A stretch of DNA of 44,898 nt from Lachnospiraceae bacterium (GTDB lineage: Bacteria > Bacillota > Clostridia > Lachnospirales > Lachnospiraceae): assembly GCA_021202335.1 (NCBI GenBank), contig JAJQDE010000046.1, positions 1 through 44,898 on the forward strand, given 5' to 3'. The translations under genes and the position numbers were made by a program. This document shows positions 15,683 through 24,477 of the stretch, in pieces. Numbering within the stretch: position 1 is the first letter of the stretch; every line of letters begins with the position of its first letter. The notes beneath the pieces are model-generated. The model was not told the origin of the DNA, did not search any database, and saw only the letters and a list, made by a program, of their open reading frames with translations.

Positions 15683-16237
15683 TCAGCTTTTTATGTTCAG
15701 CGACGATGAAATCCTGTTCATCATGGTGAGCGCGAAAAATAAAATCGCAGTGTCTATCGGAAGCATGACAGCGTTTTTGATTGCACGCGCCGGCAGGAGC
15801 ACGAGAAAGCCCTTTCCGTACAGCATGGAAATCCAAAGCGTGTTAAAGCCGCAGTTTACAATCAGCTTGGCAAGAAGCTCCGCAATGGCAATGCGCCACA
15901 GCCTTACGGGCTTTTTGTAAAGGATTGAGCCGTAAATCACACCCGCAAGCATTGCGTCAAAGGTGAAGCCGAAGAAAAACGGACCGTCAGGCTTTACAAT
16001 ATATTTAAGTATATCCAGCATACCGCCGAATATTGAGCCGACGACGGGTCCGAACATGAACTCGATGATGCGGTTTGGGATTCCGGAAAATCCGATTTTG
16101 ATGTAGGGACCGACATTGATGCTTGCGACATAGCTTAAAACAATGGCAAGCGCCGCCATAAGTCCGCAGATTACAAGGTTTTGGGTGACTTTGAGCTGAC
16201 CGATTGAGTCTGAATAGAGCTTTTTGATTTTTTGCAA
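15683..16237 (-). CDS. folT: Folate ECF transporter S component
   Basis: The substrate-binding membrane subunit of an energy-coupling factor transporter for folate, 184 residues with about six membrane segments. Recognisable stretches are NLVICGLMAALAIVLSYVAS, IKIGFSGIPNRIIEFMFGP, GSIFGGMLDILKYIVKPDGP and FGFTFDAMLAGVIYG, typical of FolT. The shared energizing module (EcfA, EcfA', EcfT) is not in the window. The start is a TTG with GTGGAGGCG about 8 bases upstream. A THF riboswitch in the leader supports the folate assignment. Confidence 0.9.
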   Translation of the reverse strand: MQKIKKLYSDSIGQLKVTQNLVICGLMAALAIVLSYVASINVGPYIKIGFSGIPNRIIEFMFGPVVGSIFGGMLDILKYIVKPDGPFFFGFTFDAMLAGVIYGSILYKKPVRLWRIAIAELLAKLIVNCGFNTLWISMLYGKGFLVLLPARAIKNAVMLPIDTAILFFALTMMNRISSSLNIKS

Positions 16238-16290
16238 AAAAAAACGCCTCCACTAATGCAGCGAGACCGGTAACTACACAAAGATATGTA

Positions 16291-16391
16291 GCAGCGGGAT
16301 GCGAACCTCGTACCGCAAAGCCCAAGAGCTTTTTCGTCCTCGTGACAACTCCCTGTTCACAAGGCACTTAACGCACGCGATTCTACTCTGC
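16291..16391 (-). ncRNA. Tetrahydrofolate (THF) riboswitch upstream of folT
   Basis: On the minus strand the leader shows the class signature in order: a P1 stem GCAG/CTGC closing the element, AGAGTAGAATCGCG, CGTTAAGTG, the P3 hairpin (GTGAACAGGGAGTTGTCAC), ACGAA, a hairpin of variable length ending TGCGGT, and GCATCCCGCTGC at the end. These match the THF-I consensus. It ends about 55 bases before the TTG start of folT, with a further hairpin CTACATA/TGTGTAG in between, so it could control translation or termination. Confidence 0.85.
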
Positions 16392-16623
16392 ATGAAATAA
16401 ATGATTAATGTTACACGAAAAATATACAACAGACCGGGAAATTTGTAAATAGGAAGTATCAAAAAAGTGAGGGGTGTGGTATAATGTACGCAAAAGCATG
16501 AGCCGTGCATATGGCGGCAGAGGCAAATTGGCTGCTTGCAGCCGGATTTGACTATGACGTCAGATATAGGGCGAAGCCCGCGAACAGAATGGTGCACGGC
16601 AAAGTGGAAAGGCTGATATTATA

Positions 16624-17082
16624 ATGGAAATGGAAATGACGGCGGCGGTTATTGCGGGGCTGGCGCTTATCGCAGCCGCGTGCGCGGCGCTCCGGGCGCG
16701 CTTTCGCAGAGCCGGGCACGGACAGGAGCTTGACGATATGGAGGGGCTTGAGTTTGAGGCTTATTGTGCGAGGCTGCTTGCCGGGAACGGTTTTGTTGAG
16801 GTGGAGGTCACTAAAAGCAGCGGGGATTACGGTATCGACATTCTTGCGGAAAAGGAAGGCGTGACCTATGCGGTGCAGTGTAAGCGCTATACGGCTCCGG
16901 TGGGCGTCAAGGCAGTGCAGGAAGCGTATGCGGGGCGCGATTATTACGACAGGATGGTCGGCGCCGTGATGACAAATCAATATTTTACAAAGCCTGCGGC
17001 TGAGGCGGCGCGCAAGCTCAAGATTCTCATGTGGGACAGAGATTATATTGAATTTTTGGAGGATGAGAATGGACACGGATGA
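16624..17082 (+). CDS. Membrane-anchored Mrr-like restriction endonuclease-fold protein
   Basis: A 152-residue protein: one N-terminal membrane segment (about 6-24), then a PD-(D/E)xK nuclease domain of the Mrr type. Visible are EGLEFEAYCARLL, the catalytic aspartate in YGIDIL (D72), QCKRY (Q85, K87), and a final strand region GAVMTNQYFTKPA. Such membrane-tethered Mrr-fold proteins are widespread and mostly uncharacterised; restriction of modified DNA is one option, housekeeping DNA processing another. Its 3' end overlaps the start of the next gene by 14 bases, so the two are translationally coupled. The N-terminal start is ambiguous among three nearby ATGs. Confidence 0.82.
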   Translation: MEMEMTAAVIAGLALIAAACAALRARFRRAGHGQELDDMEGLEFEAYCARLLAGNGFVEVEVTKSSGDYGIDILAEKEGVTYAVQCKRYTAPVGVKAVQEAYAGRDYYDRMVGAVMTNQYFTKPAAEAARKLKILMWDRDYIEFLEDENGHG

Positions 17083-17842
17083 GATATTATTTCAAAAGCG
17101 GCTTAAGGAGCTTGCGGATAAGGCATATATGGGCAGCAGGTATTGCTTTACGGATTTTCTGTCAATGGCGGAGCAGAGCATTTACTATCAAATGGAACGG
17201 GAGCTTTCGTATGTGCCCGTGACGGTATCTGGCGGAACCGCGGACTGCGAGCGGGTGATGCTCCGGTTTGGCGATGAGACGCTTTGCGGCTATGAGGAGC
17301 CGTTTCCGATTGCATGTTTGGAAATTTCACCCCTGACGGAGAAATTTTGTGAGGATTTAAACCACAGGGACTATTTGGGGGCGCTGATGAATTTGGGAAT
17401 TACAAGGGCGATGCTTGGCGACATAGCGGTTGTCCGAGAACAGGAGGGAGCTTGCCATGCTTTTTTGTTTTGCGTGGAAAGAATGGCTTCCTACATTATT
17501 AATGAGCTTGTTCAGGTACGTCACACAAGAGTACGCTGTGAGCCTGCAGAAAGAATCCCGCAGAGCGTCGTCACAAGGCTTGAGCGCAAAACCGTGCAGG
17601 TGAGCGCACAGCGCGCAGACAGCATTGTTGCAAGGCTGTATAATTTGTCGCGCAGCGAGAGTGTTGAGCTTTTTCGGGCAAAAAAGGTGTTTGTGAACGG
17701 CAGAGTCAGCGAGAGCGGCAGCGTCCGGCTCAATGCAGGAGATAAGGTGTCGGTCAGAGGCTTTGGGCGTTTTTGCTTTGTTGGAGTGTCGGGTGAAACG
17801 CGTAAAGGAAAGCTCAACGCGCAAGCGGATTTATATTTGTAA
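17069..17842 (+). CDS. ylmH: YlmH-like S4 RNA-binding domain protein
   Basis: A 257-residue protein related to YlmH of the Firmicutes division gene cluster. It has an N-terminal domain and an S4 RNA-binding domain at about 180-250: VSAQRADSIVARLYNLSRSE then KKVFVNGRVS and GDKVSVRGFGRF. YlmH acts in translation/ribosome rescue in some bacteria and has been linked to cell division. Start 17069 has TTGGAGG 6 bases upstream. The usual ylm neighbours (ylmE, sepF, ylmG) are not present here. Confidence 0.8.
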   Translation: MDTDEILFQKRLKELADKAYMGSRYCFTDFLSMAEQSIYYQMERELSYVPVTVSGGTADCERVMLRFGDETLCGYEEPFPIACLEISPLTEKFCEDLNHRDYLGALMNLGITRAMLGDIAVVREQEGACHAFLFCVERMASYIINELVQVRHTRVRCEPAERIPQSVVTRLERKTVQVSAQRADSIVARLYNLSRSESVELFRAKKVFVNGRVSESGSVRLNAGDKVSVRGFGRFCFVGVSGETRKGKLNAQADLYL

Positions 17843-17858
17843 ATACGGTTTGTAATTC

Positions 17859-17887
17859 TTGCAATGCATTTCATTAATTGGTATAAT
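17859..17887 (+). promoter_or_regulatory. Promoter of the pentose operon
   Basis: TTGCAA (17859-17864) and a perfect TATAAT (17882-17887), 17-base spacer. A 10-bp inverted repeat (TAATGAACGC at 17884-17893 with GCGTTCATTA at 17901-17910) begins inside the -10 and covers the expected start of transcription, so it could be an operator. It is also the first hairpin of the repeat at 17886-17950. Confidence 0.7.
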
Positions 17888-17950
17888 GAACGCAAGGACA
17901 GCGTTCATTAGCAAGTTTCTTTGAAACTTGCGTTATGCGCAAAAAACAGC
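17886..17950 (+). repeat. Two-hairpin interspersed repeat, copy 2
   Basis: ATGAACGC/GCGTTCAT, then GCAAGTTTC/GAAACTTGC, then a conserved tail that reads GTTATGCGCAAAAAACAGC. Copy 1 is on the minus strand at 107-174. The first stem differs by one compensatory pair (A-T here, G-C there). Located between the -10 element and the start codon of the pentose kinase. Confidence 0.65.
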
Positions 17951-18005
17951 GCAGCAGATATAATAATTTATAATAAATTAAAACATTGAACAGGAGGTTA
18001 AATTT

Positions 18006-19613
18006 ATGGGACTTGACGGGAACGCTTCGGCAAAAAGCGCCATCGAGAGCGGAAAAACCGCACTCGGCATAGAGTTTGGCTCTACGCGCATCAAGGCGGT
18101 GCTTATTGACGAAAACCATGAGGTTATCGCGGCGGGGACGCATGACTGGGAAAATCAGCTCGTGGACAACATCTGGACATACAGCCTTGACGCGATTTGG
18201 AGCGGGCTTCAGGACTGCTACGGCAATCTGGCGGCGCAGGTGAAATCGCAGTACGGTACTGAGCTAAAAACTATCGGCTCAATCGGCTTCAGCGCCATGA
18301 TGCACGGCTATATGGCGTTTGACAAGGACGGAGAGCTGCTTGTACCGTTTAGGACGTGGCGCAACACCATCACGCAGGAGGCAAGCGAAAAGCTGACTGA
18401 GCTTTTCAATTATCACATTCCGCAGAGGTGGAGCATTGCGCATCTCTATCAGGCAATTCTGAACAACGAGGCGCACGTCGGAAACGTCGCGTTCTTCACG
18501 ACGCTTGCAGGCTACATACACTGGAAGCTGAGCGGCGAGAAGGTGCTTGGCGTGGGCGAAGCGTCGGGTATGTTTCCAATCGACATAGACACTAAGGACT
18601 TTAACAAGCGTATGATAGCGCAGTTTGACGAGCTTGTAGCGGACAAAAATTACGGCTGGAGGCTTGAGGATATTATGCCGAAGGTGCTGCTTTCAGGCGA
18701 CAAGGCAGGAACGCTCACGGCGGAGGGTGCAAGGCTTCTCGACGTGACGGGAACGCTGCAGGCAGGTATTCCGATGTGTCCTCCCGAGGGCGACGCGGGC
18801 ACGGGCATGGTTGCGACAAACAGCGTGGCAAAGCGCACGGGCAACATTTCAGCAGGCACTTCTATTTTTTCGATGGCTGTGCTTGAAAAGGACTTGTCGA
18901 AATCCTATGAGGAGCTTGACCTTGTGACAACTCCTGACGGCAGTCTTGTGGCGATGGTGCATTGCAACAACTGCACATCGGACTTGAACGCGTGGGTAAA
19001 CATTTTCAAGGAATTTTACGAGGCGATGGGGCAAAAGACGGACATGAACACACTCTACGGCACGCTTTACAGAAAAGCCCTTGAGGGCGACGCGGACTGC
19101 AGCGGGCTTATGTCATACGGATATTTTTCGGGCGAGCCTGTCACGGGCTTTGCGCAGGGACGTCCTCTGTTTGTGCGCACGCCTGACGCGAAATTCAACC
19201 TTGCGAATTTCATGCGCGCGAATTTGTTCACCGCGCTTGGCGCAATAAAAATCGGCATGGATATTTTGGTAAAGCAGGAGAATGTCACGCTTGACGAGCT
19301 TATGGGGCATGGTGGACTGTTCAAGACCGAGGGCGTCGGGCAAAGGGTTGTCGCCGCAGCCGTGAATGTGCCTGTTTCCGTGATGAAAACGGCGGGCGAG
19401 GGCGGCGCGTGGGGCATTGCCGTGCTAGCAAATTATATGATGAAAAAGGGCGAGGACGAGTCGCTTTCGGATTACTTAAACAACAAGGTATTCGCGGGCG
19501 AGGAGTCGTCGCGCATGGAGCCTGATTCTAAGGATGTTGAGGGCTTCGAGGTCTTTATCGAGCGTTACAAGAAGGGGCTTGCAGTCGAGCGCGCGGCGGT
19601 TGAAAGTCTGTAG
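18006..19613 (+). CDS. FGGY-family pentulose kinase (probable L-ribulokinase)
   Basis: A 535-residue sugar kinase with the FGGY N-terminal motif [29 protein letters not shown], and the C-terminal ATPase region [14 protein letters not shown]. It is 22 kb from any AraB-type marker I can verify, but araD follows 15 bases downstream, which favours L-ribulose as the substrate; xylulose remains possible. GGAGG precedes the ATG by about 9 bases. First gene of a pentose catabolic operon running to a transketolase pair, controlled from the promoter at 17859. Confidence 0.88.
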   Translation: MGLDGNASAKSAIESGKTALGIEFGSTRIKAVLIDENHEVIAAGTHDWENQLVDNIWTYSLDAIWSGLQDCYGNLAAQVKSQYGTELKTIGSIGFSAMMHGYMAFDKDGELLVPFRTWRNTITQEASEKLTELFNYHIPQRWSIAHLYQAILNNEAHVGNVAFFTTLAGYIHWKLSGEKVLGVGEASGMFPIDIDTKDFNKRMIAQFDELVADKNYGWRLEDIMPKVLLSGDKAGTLTAEGARLLDVTGTLQAGIPMCPPEGDAGTGMVATNSVAKRTGNISAGTSIFSMAVLEKDLSKSYEELDLVTTPDGSLVAMVHCNNCTSDLNAWVNIFKEFYEAMGQKTDMNTLYGTLYRKALEGDADCSGLMSYGYFSGEPVTGFAQGRPLFVRTPDAKFNLANFMRANLFTALGAIKIGMDILVKQENVTLDELMGHGGLFKTEGVGQRVVAAAVNVPVSVMKTAGEGGAWGIAVLANYMMKKGEDESLSDYLNNKVFAGEESSRMEPDSKDVEGFEVFIERYKKGLAVERAAVESL

Positions 19614-19628
19614 GAAAGGAGTAAATAA

Positions 19629-20324
19629 ATGCTTGAGGAATTAAAGAAAAAGGTTTATGAGGCGAATATGGATTTGCCGCGGTACGGGCTTGTGACCTTT
19701 ACGTGGGGAAATGTCAGCGCGATTGACCGTGAGAGCGGACTGTTCGTGATTAAGCCAAGCGGCGTTGACTATGATTTGCTTAAGCCCGAGGATATGGTAG
19801 TCATGGACTTGGAGGGCAACAGGGTTGAGGGTAGGTATAAGCCCTCGTCGGACACGCCGACGCATTTGGAGCTTTACAAGGCTTTCCCCGAAATCGGCGG
19901 CATTGTGCATACGCACAGCACCTACGCTACAAGCTGGGCGCAGTCGGGACGCTCAATCCCCTGCTACGGCACAACTCACGCGGATTATATGTACGGCGAA
20001 ATCCCCTGCGCGAGAGTTCTCACACAGGAGGAGATGGACGCGGGCTACGAAAAGAACACAGGCACGGTTATCATAGAAACCTTTAAGGACAAGGATCCTA
20101 TGGCAGTTCCCGCGGTGCTTTGCAAGAACCACGGACCTTTCGCGTGGGGCAAGGACGCGAAGGAGGCTGTCCATAATGCGGTTGTGCTTGAGGAGGTCGC
20201 AAAGATGGCGCTCTTTACGGAGCAGCTAAAGCCTGATGTTGAGCCTGCACCACAGCGCATACAGGATAAGCATTATTATAGGAAGCATGGGGCTAACGCA
20301 TACTACGGCAATGACGTTCAATAG
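19629..20324 (+). CDS. araD: L-ribulose-5-phosphate 4-epimerase
   Basis: A 231-residue class II aldolase-family enzyme converting L-ribulose 5-phosphate to D-xylulose 5-phosphate. Zinc ligands are visible in IVHTHSTYA (H94, H96) and KNHGPFAWG (H168), with D75 in [11 protein letters not shown]. Length equals the E. coli enzyme. Positioned between the pentulose kinase and the transketolase subunits, so the operon converts L-arabinose-type sugars into pentose-phosphate intermediates. Confidence 0.95.
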   Translation: MLEELKKKVYEANMDLPRYGLVTFTWGNVSAIDRESGLFVIKPSGVDYDLLKPEDMVVMDLEGNRVEGRYKPSSDTPTHLELYKAFPEIGGIVHTHSTYATSWAQSGRSIPCYGTTHADYMYGEIPCARVLTQEEMDAGYEKNTGTVIIETFKDKDPMAVPAVLCKNHGPFAWGKDAKEAVHNAVVLEEVAKMALFTEQLKPDVEPAPQRIQDKHYYRKHGANAYYGNDVQ

Positions 20325-20342
20325 AAAATGGAGGAAATCAAC

Positions 20343-21182
20343 ATGACAAATTTAGAGCTTCAAAAAACGGCAAATGAAGTTCGCAAGGGTATCGTCACGG
20401 CGGTACACGCCGCTAAGGCGGGACATCCGGGCGGCTCTCTTTCGGCAGCCGACATCTTCACATATCTTTATTTTGAGGAATTAAACATTGATCCCAAAAA
20501 TCCCAAGATGGAAAACAGGGACAGATTCGTACTCTCAAAGGGACACACTGCTCCCGGGCTTTATTCAGCGCTCGCAAACAGAGGCTTTTTCCCCGTTGAG
20601 GATTTGGTGACATTGAGAAAGCTCGGTTCTTATCTGCAGGGACACCCCTGTATGCAGAGCGTACCGGGAGTTGATATGTCGTCAGGCTCGTTAGGACAAG
20701 GCATTTCAGTGGCTTGCGGTATGGCGCTCGGCGCAAAAATGTCCAACAAGGATTATAGGGTTTACACTCTTTTGGGCGACGGCGAGCTTGAGGAAGGTCA
20801 GGTTTGGGAGGCTTCAATGTTTGCGGGACACAGAAAGCTTGACAATCTGTGCGTGATAGTTGACAACAACGGCTTGCAGATTGACGGAAGCATTGACGAC
20901 GTATGTTCGCCCAATCCGATAGACAAGAAATTTGAGGCGTTCAACTTCCATGTGGTAAATCTTGACGATGCGCATGATTTTGACAAAATCAGGGCGGCAT
21001 TCAAGGAAGCAAGGGAAACTAAGGGAATGCCGACAGCGATTATCGCCCACTCACTCAAGGGCAAGGGCGTATCCTTTATGGAGGGCAGCGTTGATTGGCA
21101 CGGAAAGGCGCCAAACGATGAGGAGTACGCTGTTGCAATGGCAGATTTAGAGAGGATAGGTGAAGCGTTATGTCAGAAGTAA
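20343..21182 (+). CDS. Transketolase, N-terminal (thiamine-binding) subunit
   Basis: 279 residues covering the thiamine diphosphate-binding half of a transketolase: AGHPGGSLSAADIF, SKGHTAPGLY, GSLGQGISVACGMALG and the ThDP motif GDGELEEGQVWEAS...NNGLQIDG. Start 20343 has GGAGG upstream; an earlier ATG at 20328 lies in that site. It overlaps the second subunit by 13 bases, showing translational coupling. Split transketolases are common in Firmicutes, so this is not a damaged gene. Confidence 0.93.
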   Translation: MTNLELQKTANEVRKGIVTAVHAAKAGHPGGSLSAADIFTYLYFEELNIDPKNPKMENRDRFVLSKGHTAPGLYSALANRGFFPVEDLVTLRKLGSYLQGHPCMQSVPGVDMSSGSLGQGISVACGMALGAKMSNKDYRVYTLLGDGELEEGQVWEASMFAGHRKLDNLCVIVDNNGLQIDGSIDDVCSPNPIDKKFEAFNFHVVNLDDAHDFDKIRAAFKEARETKGMPTAIIAHSLKGKGVSFMEGSVDWHGKAPNDEEYAVAMADLERIGEALCQK

Positions 21183-22132
21183 AAACGAACAAAGTCGTTT
21201 CAAAGGTGGCAACAAGAGAGAGCTACGGAAACGCTCTCGTTGAGATAGGCAAGGAAAACCCGAATTTGGTAGTGCTGGACGCTGACCTTGCGGCGGCGAC
21301 AAAGACGGGTATGTTCAGAAAAGCATTCCCCGACAGGCATATCGACTGCGGTATCGCCGAGGGAAATATGGCAGGCATAGCGGCAGGGCTTTCGCTCACG
21401 GGTAAAATCCCGTTTATGAGCTCATTTGCGATGTTCGCGGCAGGGCGCGCGTTCGAGCAGGTGAGAAACTCAATCGGCTATCCGCATTTGAATGTGAAAA
21501 TCGGCGCAACCCACGCGGGAATTACCGTTGGCGAGGACGGCGCGTCGCATCAGTGCAACGAGGATATCGCGCTCATGCGCACAATCCCCGGCATGGTAGT
21601 GATGTGTCCCGCTGATGATGTTGAGGCAAAGGCGGCGGTGCGCGCGGCAGTAGAATACGAAGGTCCCGTGTACATCCGCTTCGGACGCGCGGCAGTTCCC
21701 GTAATCAATGACAGACCTGATTATAAATTCGAGATAGGAAAGGGAACGGTTGTAAGAGAGGGTACGGACGTGACAATCGTTGCGACAGGTATCTGCGTTG
21801 ACTCTGCGCTCGGCGCGGCAGAGCTTCTTGAAAAGGACGGCATAAGCGCGGAGGTAATCAACATCTGCACGATTAAGCCTCTCGACGAGGAAATTATAAT
21901 CAATTCCGTGAAAAAGACAGGCAAGTGCGTGACAGCGGAGGAACATTCCGTTATCGGCGGTCTTGGCAGCGCAGTCTGCGACGCGCTCTGCAAGTCATAT
22001 CCCGCGCCCGTTTTCAAAATCGGAATGCAGGATAAATTCGGCGAGTCAGGCTCGGCAGCCGCGTTAATCGAAAAGTACAAGCTCGACGCAAAGGGCGTTT
22101 ATGAGCAGGTAAAAGGATTCGTGGAGAAATAA
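21170..22132 (+). CDS. Transketolase, C-terminal subunit
   Basis: 320 residues containing the pyrimidine-binding and C-terminal domains: VVLDADLAAATKTGMFRKAFPDRHIDCGIAEGNM, GEDGASHQCNEDIALMRTIPGM, and a C-terminal domain VIGGLGSAVCDALC. Starts inside the upstream subunit with a coupled ATG. Together the two make one functional transketolase for the pentose operon. A terminator follows. Confidence 0.93.
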   Translation: MSEVKTNKVVSKVATRESYGNALVEIGKENPNLVVLDADLAAATKTGMFRKAFPDRHIDCGIAEGNMAGIAAGLSLTGKIPFMSSFAMFAAGRAFEQVRNSIGYPHLNVKIGATHAGITVGEDGASHQCNEDIALMRTIPGMVVMCPADDVEAKAAVRAAVEYEGPVYIRFGRAAVPVINDRPDYKFEIGKGTVVREGTDVTIVATGICVDSALGAAELLEKDGISAEVINICTIKPLDEEIIINSVKKTGKCVTAEEHSVIGGLGSAVCDALCKSYPAPVFKIGMQDKFGESGSAAALIEKYKLDAKGVYEQVKGFVEK

Positions 22133-22151
22133 TCATATTCTTATAACGGGC

Positions 22152-22199
22152 AAGTTCCTCTGTTGGCTATGTTGAGAAAGTCGGCAGAGGAACTTTTTT
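22152..22199 (+). terminator. Terminator of the pentose operon
   Basis: AAGTTCCTCTG and CAGAGGAACTT form an 11-bp stem around a 22-base loop, followed by T6. A copy of the palindromic repeat begins one base later. Confidence 0.85.
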
Positions 22200-22233
22200 A
22201 TCGTATAGGAAGGTTCGCCCTATACGACAAAAC
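22200..22233 (+). repeat. Terminator-linked palindromic repeat, copy 2
   Basis: The 34-base unit matches 12289-12322 with two differences. The arms TCGTATAGG/CCTATACGA are perfect; the inner bases form GG-TTCG-CC. Confidence 0.75.
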
Positions 22234-22455
22234 CTGAGCGACATCCTTTATTTACGGCATTACTTGGCTTTACAGTATTTTTAAATACATATCCGGTCTT
22301 GCGTTGATTTTGATTTATATCGACCATCAGCAGGCTTCCGTGAATCTGTCGGGATTTTCCATCCACGCCCTTCCTGATATGCGCAGGAGGGCGAGCTTAT
22401 CCCATATTCGTGCCTTGACACCTTTAGTATTTATGTTAAAATTAAAATACAATCA
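22229..22455. other. Intergenic stretch without a recognisable gene
   Basis: About 220 bases between the pentose operon repeat and the Uma2 gene. I see no convincing coding region. On the minus strand a short stretch (about ARIWDKLALLRISGRAWMEN then, in another frame, SLLMVDINQNQRKTGY) looks like possible remnant of a frameshifted gene, but I do not recognise it. Confidence 0.3.
22415..22442 (+). promoter_or_regulatory. Promoter of the Uma2 gene
   Basis: TTGACA (22415-22420) and TAAAAT (22437-22442), 16-base spacer, about 30 bases before the start codon. Confidence 0.6.
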
Positions 22456-22473
22456 ATGAAAGAGGTGATTTTT

Positions 22474-23025
22474 ATGCCACTGCTTAAGGAAGAATTATAT
22501 ACCATCGATTATATTGAAAATCTGCCGGAGGGAGAGCGGGCTGAACTGATTGACGGCTTTGTCTATGATATGGCATCTCCGTCTCGGATTCACCAACGAA
22601 TTGCATTTGAACTTGGTCGCAAGATTGCGGATTACATTGATGCAAACAACGGAAAATGCGAGGTAAATCTTGCGCCATTTGCCGTTTTTTTGAATAATGA
22701 TGAGTATACTTATGTCGAGCCTGACATTTCCGTAGTATGCGACAGCAAAAAGCTGTCGGACAAGGGATGCCACGGCGCACCCGATTGGATTATAGAGATT
22801 GCATCTCCTGCCAGTAAGCGCATGGATTATATGATAAAGCTCTTTAAATACCAGTCGGCGGGCGTGCGCGAATATTGGATTGTTGATTCTGACACCCAAA
22901 ATATCAGAGTTTATGATTTTGACCGCGATGATACAGCGGATTACAAATTTTCAGACACGGTCAGTGTCGGGATTTATGAAAATCTGAGCATTGATTTTTC
23001 AAAGCTTATGCCCAACGGTTTATAA
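22474..23025 (+). CDS. Uma2-family (DUF820) endonuclease-fold protein
   Basis: A 183-residue protein of the PD-(D/E)xK superfamily. It starts with a typical YTIDYIENLPEGERAELIDG stretch and has VEPDISVVCD (D84), PDWIIEIASP (E108) and a Lys in the following KLFKYQSAGVREYWIVD. The family is abundant in cyanobacteria and Firmicutes; its function is unknown, possibly nuclease. Start 22474 is used because AAAGAGGTGA lies 5-6 bases upstream. Confidence 0.9.
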   Translation: MPLLKEELYTIDYIENLPEGERAELIDGFVYDMASPSRIHQRIAFELGRKIADYIDANNGKCEVNLAPFAVFLNNDEYTYVEPDISVVCDSKKLSDKGCHGAPDWIIEIASPASKRMDYMIKLFKYQSAGVREYWIVDSDTQNIRVYDFDRDDTADYKFSDTVSVGIYENLSIDFSKLMPNGL

Positions 23026-23166
23026 GCTCAGGGAAAGAAATATGCAAACAATTGCCGGTGGGCTCTCGAATGGTACACCGCGGAGTAATAATAAACACAA
23101 ATATATGTGTTTTACCAATCAGCACATGGCTGTGATGAGAGGCTTAAGTAAGAACGGAGGATTCAG

Positions 23167-24285
23167 ATGGATTGTTCAAAGGTATATTTTACTTCATTTA
23201 AAGCGACCGGCAGTGAAAATCTTTTGAAAAAGCTGCACAGACTAATGAAAACCGCAGGCTTTGAAACGATAGATTTTCATGAGAAATATGCCGCCATAAA
23301 GATACATTTCGGGGAATACGGAAATCTTGCGTTTCTGCGCCCGAACTATGCAAGAGTCGTGGCGGATTACGTAAAGGAGCTTGGCGGAAAGCCGTTTCTT
23401 ACGGATTGCAATACTTTGTATGTCGGCAGCAGGAAAAATGCGCTTGACCATTTGGAAACGGCATATATCAACGGATTTTCTCCCTATCAGACAGGCTGCC
23501 ATGTCATTATCGGCGACGGCTTGAAGGGGACTGACGAGGCGATTGTGCCGATTGACGGCGAGTATGTGAAGGAAGCAAAGATTGGCCAGGCAATTATGGA
23601 CGCGGATGTGTTTATTTCACTCACGCATTTTAAGGGGCATGAAATGGCAGGCTTTGGCGGCGCGCTGAAAAATATCGGAATGGGCTGCGGCTCGCGTGCG
23701 GGTAAAATGGAGCAGCACTGTGACGGCAAGCCGAGCGTGGATCAAAGCGGCTGTGTGGGCTGCGGCGCGTGCAGCAGGATTTGCGCGCACGGAGCACCGG
23801 TTATCACGGACGGCAAGGCAAGCATAGACCATGACAAATGCGTGGGCTGCGGACGCTGCCTTGCGGTATGCCCTAAGGATGTGATTGCGGCGGACTTTTC
23901 GGATTCTATCGCGAGGCTCAACTGCAAAATGGCTGAATACAGTCTTGCGGTGTGCAAGGACAGACCGTGCTTTCATATTTCCCTGATTTGTGATGTGTCG
24001 CCTGACTGCGACTGCCATGCGGAAAACGATATACCGATTATTCCGAATGTCGGAATGCTCGCGTCCTTTGACCCGGTGGCGTTAGACCGCGCGTGCGCAG
24101 ACCTGTGCAACAAAATGGAGCCGGTCGCGGGAAGCGTTTTGGATGAGAATTTGAAAAAACGGGAAAATCATGAGGAACACGACCATTTTCATATGACGCA
24201 TCCCGATACGGAATGGAAAACATGCATTGCACATGCGGTGAAAATAGGGCTTGGCACGGATCGGTACGAGCTGGTGTCGATTTAA
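23167..24285 (+). CDS. DUF362 protein with two [4Fe-4S] ferredoxin motifs
   Basis: 372 residues. The N-terminal and middle region belongs to DUF362 (KVYFTSFKATGSENLLKK, AIKIHFGEYGN). A ferredoxin insert lies at about 195-240: CVGCGACSRICAHG (C196, C199, C202) and CVGCGRCLAVCPKD (C225, C228, C231). It continues with a second DUF362 part (CDVSPDCDCHAENDIPIIP, DPVALDRACADL). These proteins are thought to handle a redox or radical-enzyme related reaction; function is unproven. Start 23167 has GGAGG upstream. Confidence 0.85.
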   Translation: MDCSKVYFTSFKATGSENLLKKLHRLMKTAGFETIDFHEKYAAIKIHFGEYGNLAFLRPNYARVVADYVKELGGKPFLTDCNTLYVGSRKNALDHLETAYINGFSPYQTGCHVIIGDGLKGTDEAIVPIDGEYVKEAKIGQAIMDADVFISLTHFKGHEMAGFGGALKNIGMGCGSRAGKMEQHCDGKPSVDQSGCVGCGACSRICAHGAPVITDGKASIDHDKCVGCGRCLAVCPKDVIAADFSDSIARLNCKMAEYSLAVCKDRPCFHISLICDVSPDCDCHAENDIPIIPNVGMLASFDPVALDRACADLCNKMEPVAGSVLDENLKKRENHEEHDHFHMTHPDTEWKTCIAHAVKIGLGTDRYELVSI

Positions 24286-24307
24286 TTGCGTATGGAATAA
24301 ATAAATC

Positions 24308-24475
24308 CGGAATGGTGATTAGTGTGAAAAATAAGCTCGATAGCTTATTTTTCACATAAACAAACAAAGTTTGTTTTGGCTATTTGTGCCGGAGCGTCAC
24401 AAATAGCTTTGATGGCAGACGCAAATCTGATATTTGCGTTGCCTCGTCGCGTAAAACGCTTCGGAATGGTGATTA
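24308..24475 (+). repeat. 14-bp direct repeats flanking element copy B
   Basis: CGGAATGGTGATTA occurs at 24308-24321 and again, identical, at 24462-24475, exactly 154 bases apart. They bracket the three-hairpin element, which fits a target-site duplication made when the element inserted. The right copy lies just before the ATG of the Sua5 gene. Confidence 0.7.
24324..24443 (+). repeat. Three-hairpin interspersed element, copy B
   Basis: In order: a 13-bp perfect stem (24324-24336 with 24343-24355, loop tcgata), a short extra stem near 24358-24377, a 10-bp stem GCTATTTGTG/CACAAATAGC (24379-24388 with 24398-24407), and a bulged stem 24414-24443. Copy A carries the same order on the minus strand at 13352-13480. 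The first hairpin is nearly identical between copies (one loop base differs); the second hairpin shows a compensatory change next to GTTT versus GTG. Confidence 0.7.
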
Positions 24476-24477
24476 AA

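Noticed and set aside
15537-15836. Extended N terminus of the Hpt-like protein
   Set aside because: It would overlap folT in another frame and its composition looks like non-coding sequence; MNYNHS at 15536 is a better start.
22230-22410. Possible decayed gene on the minus strand
   Set aside because: Two short stretches in different frames look coding-like but match nothing I recognise; kept only as an unassigned intergenic note.
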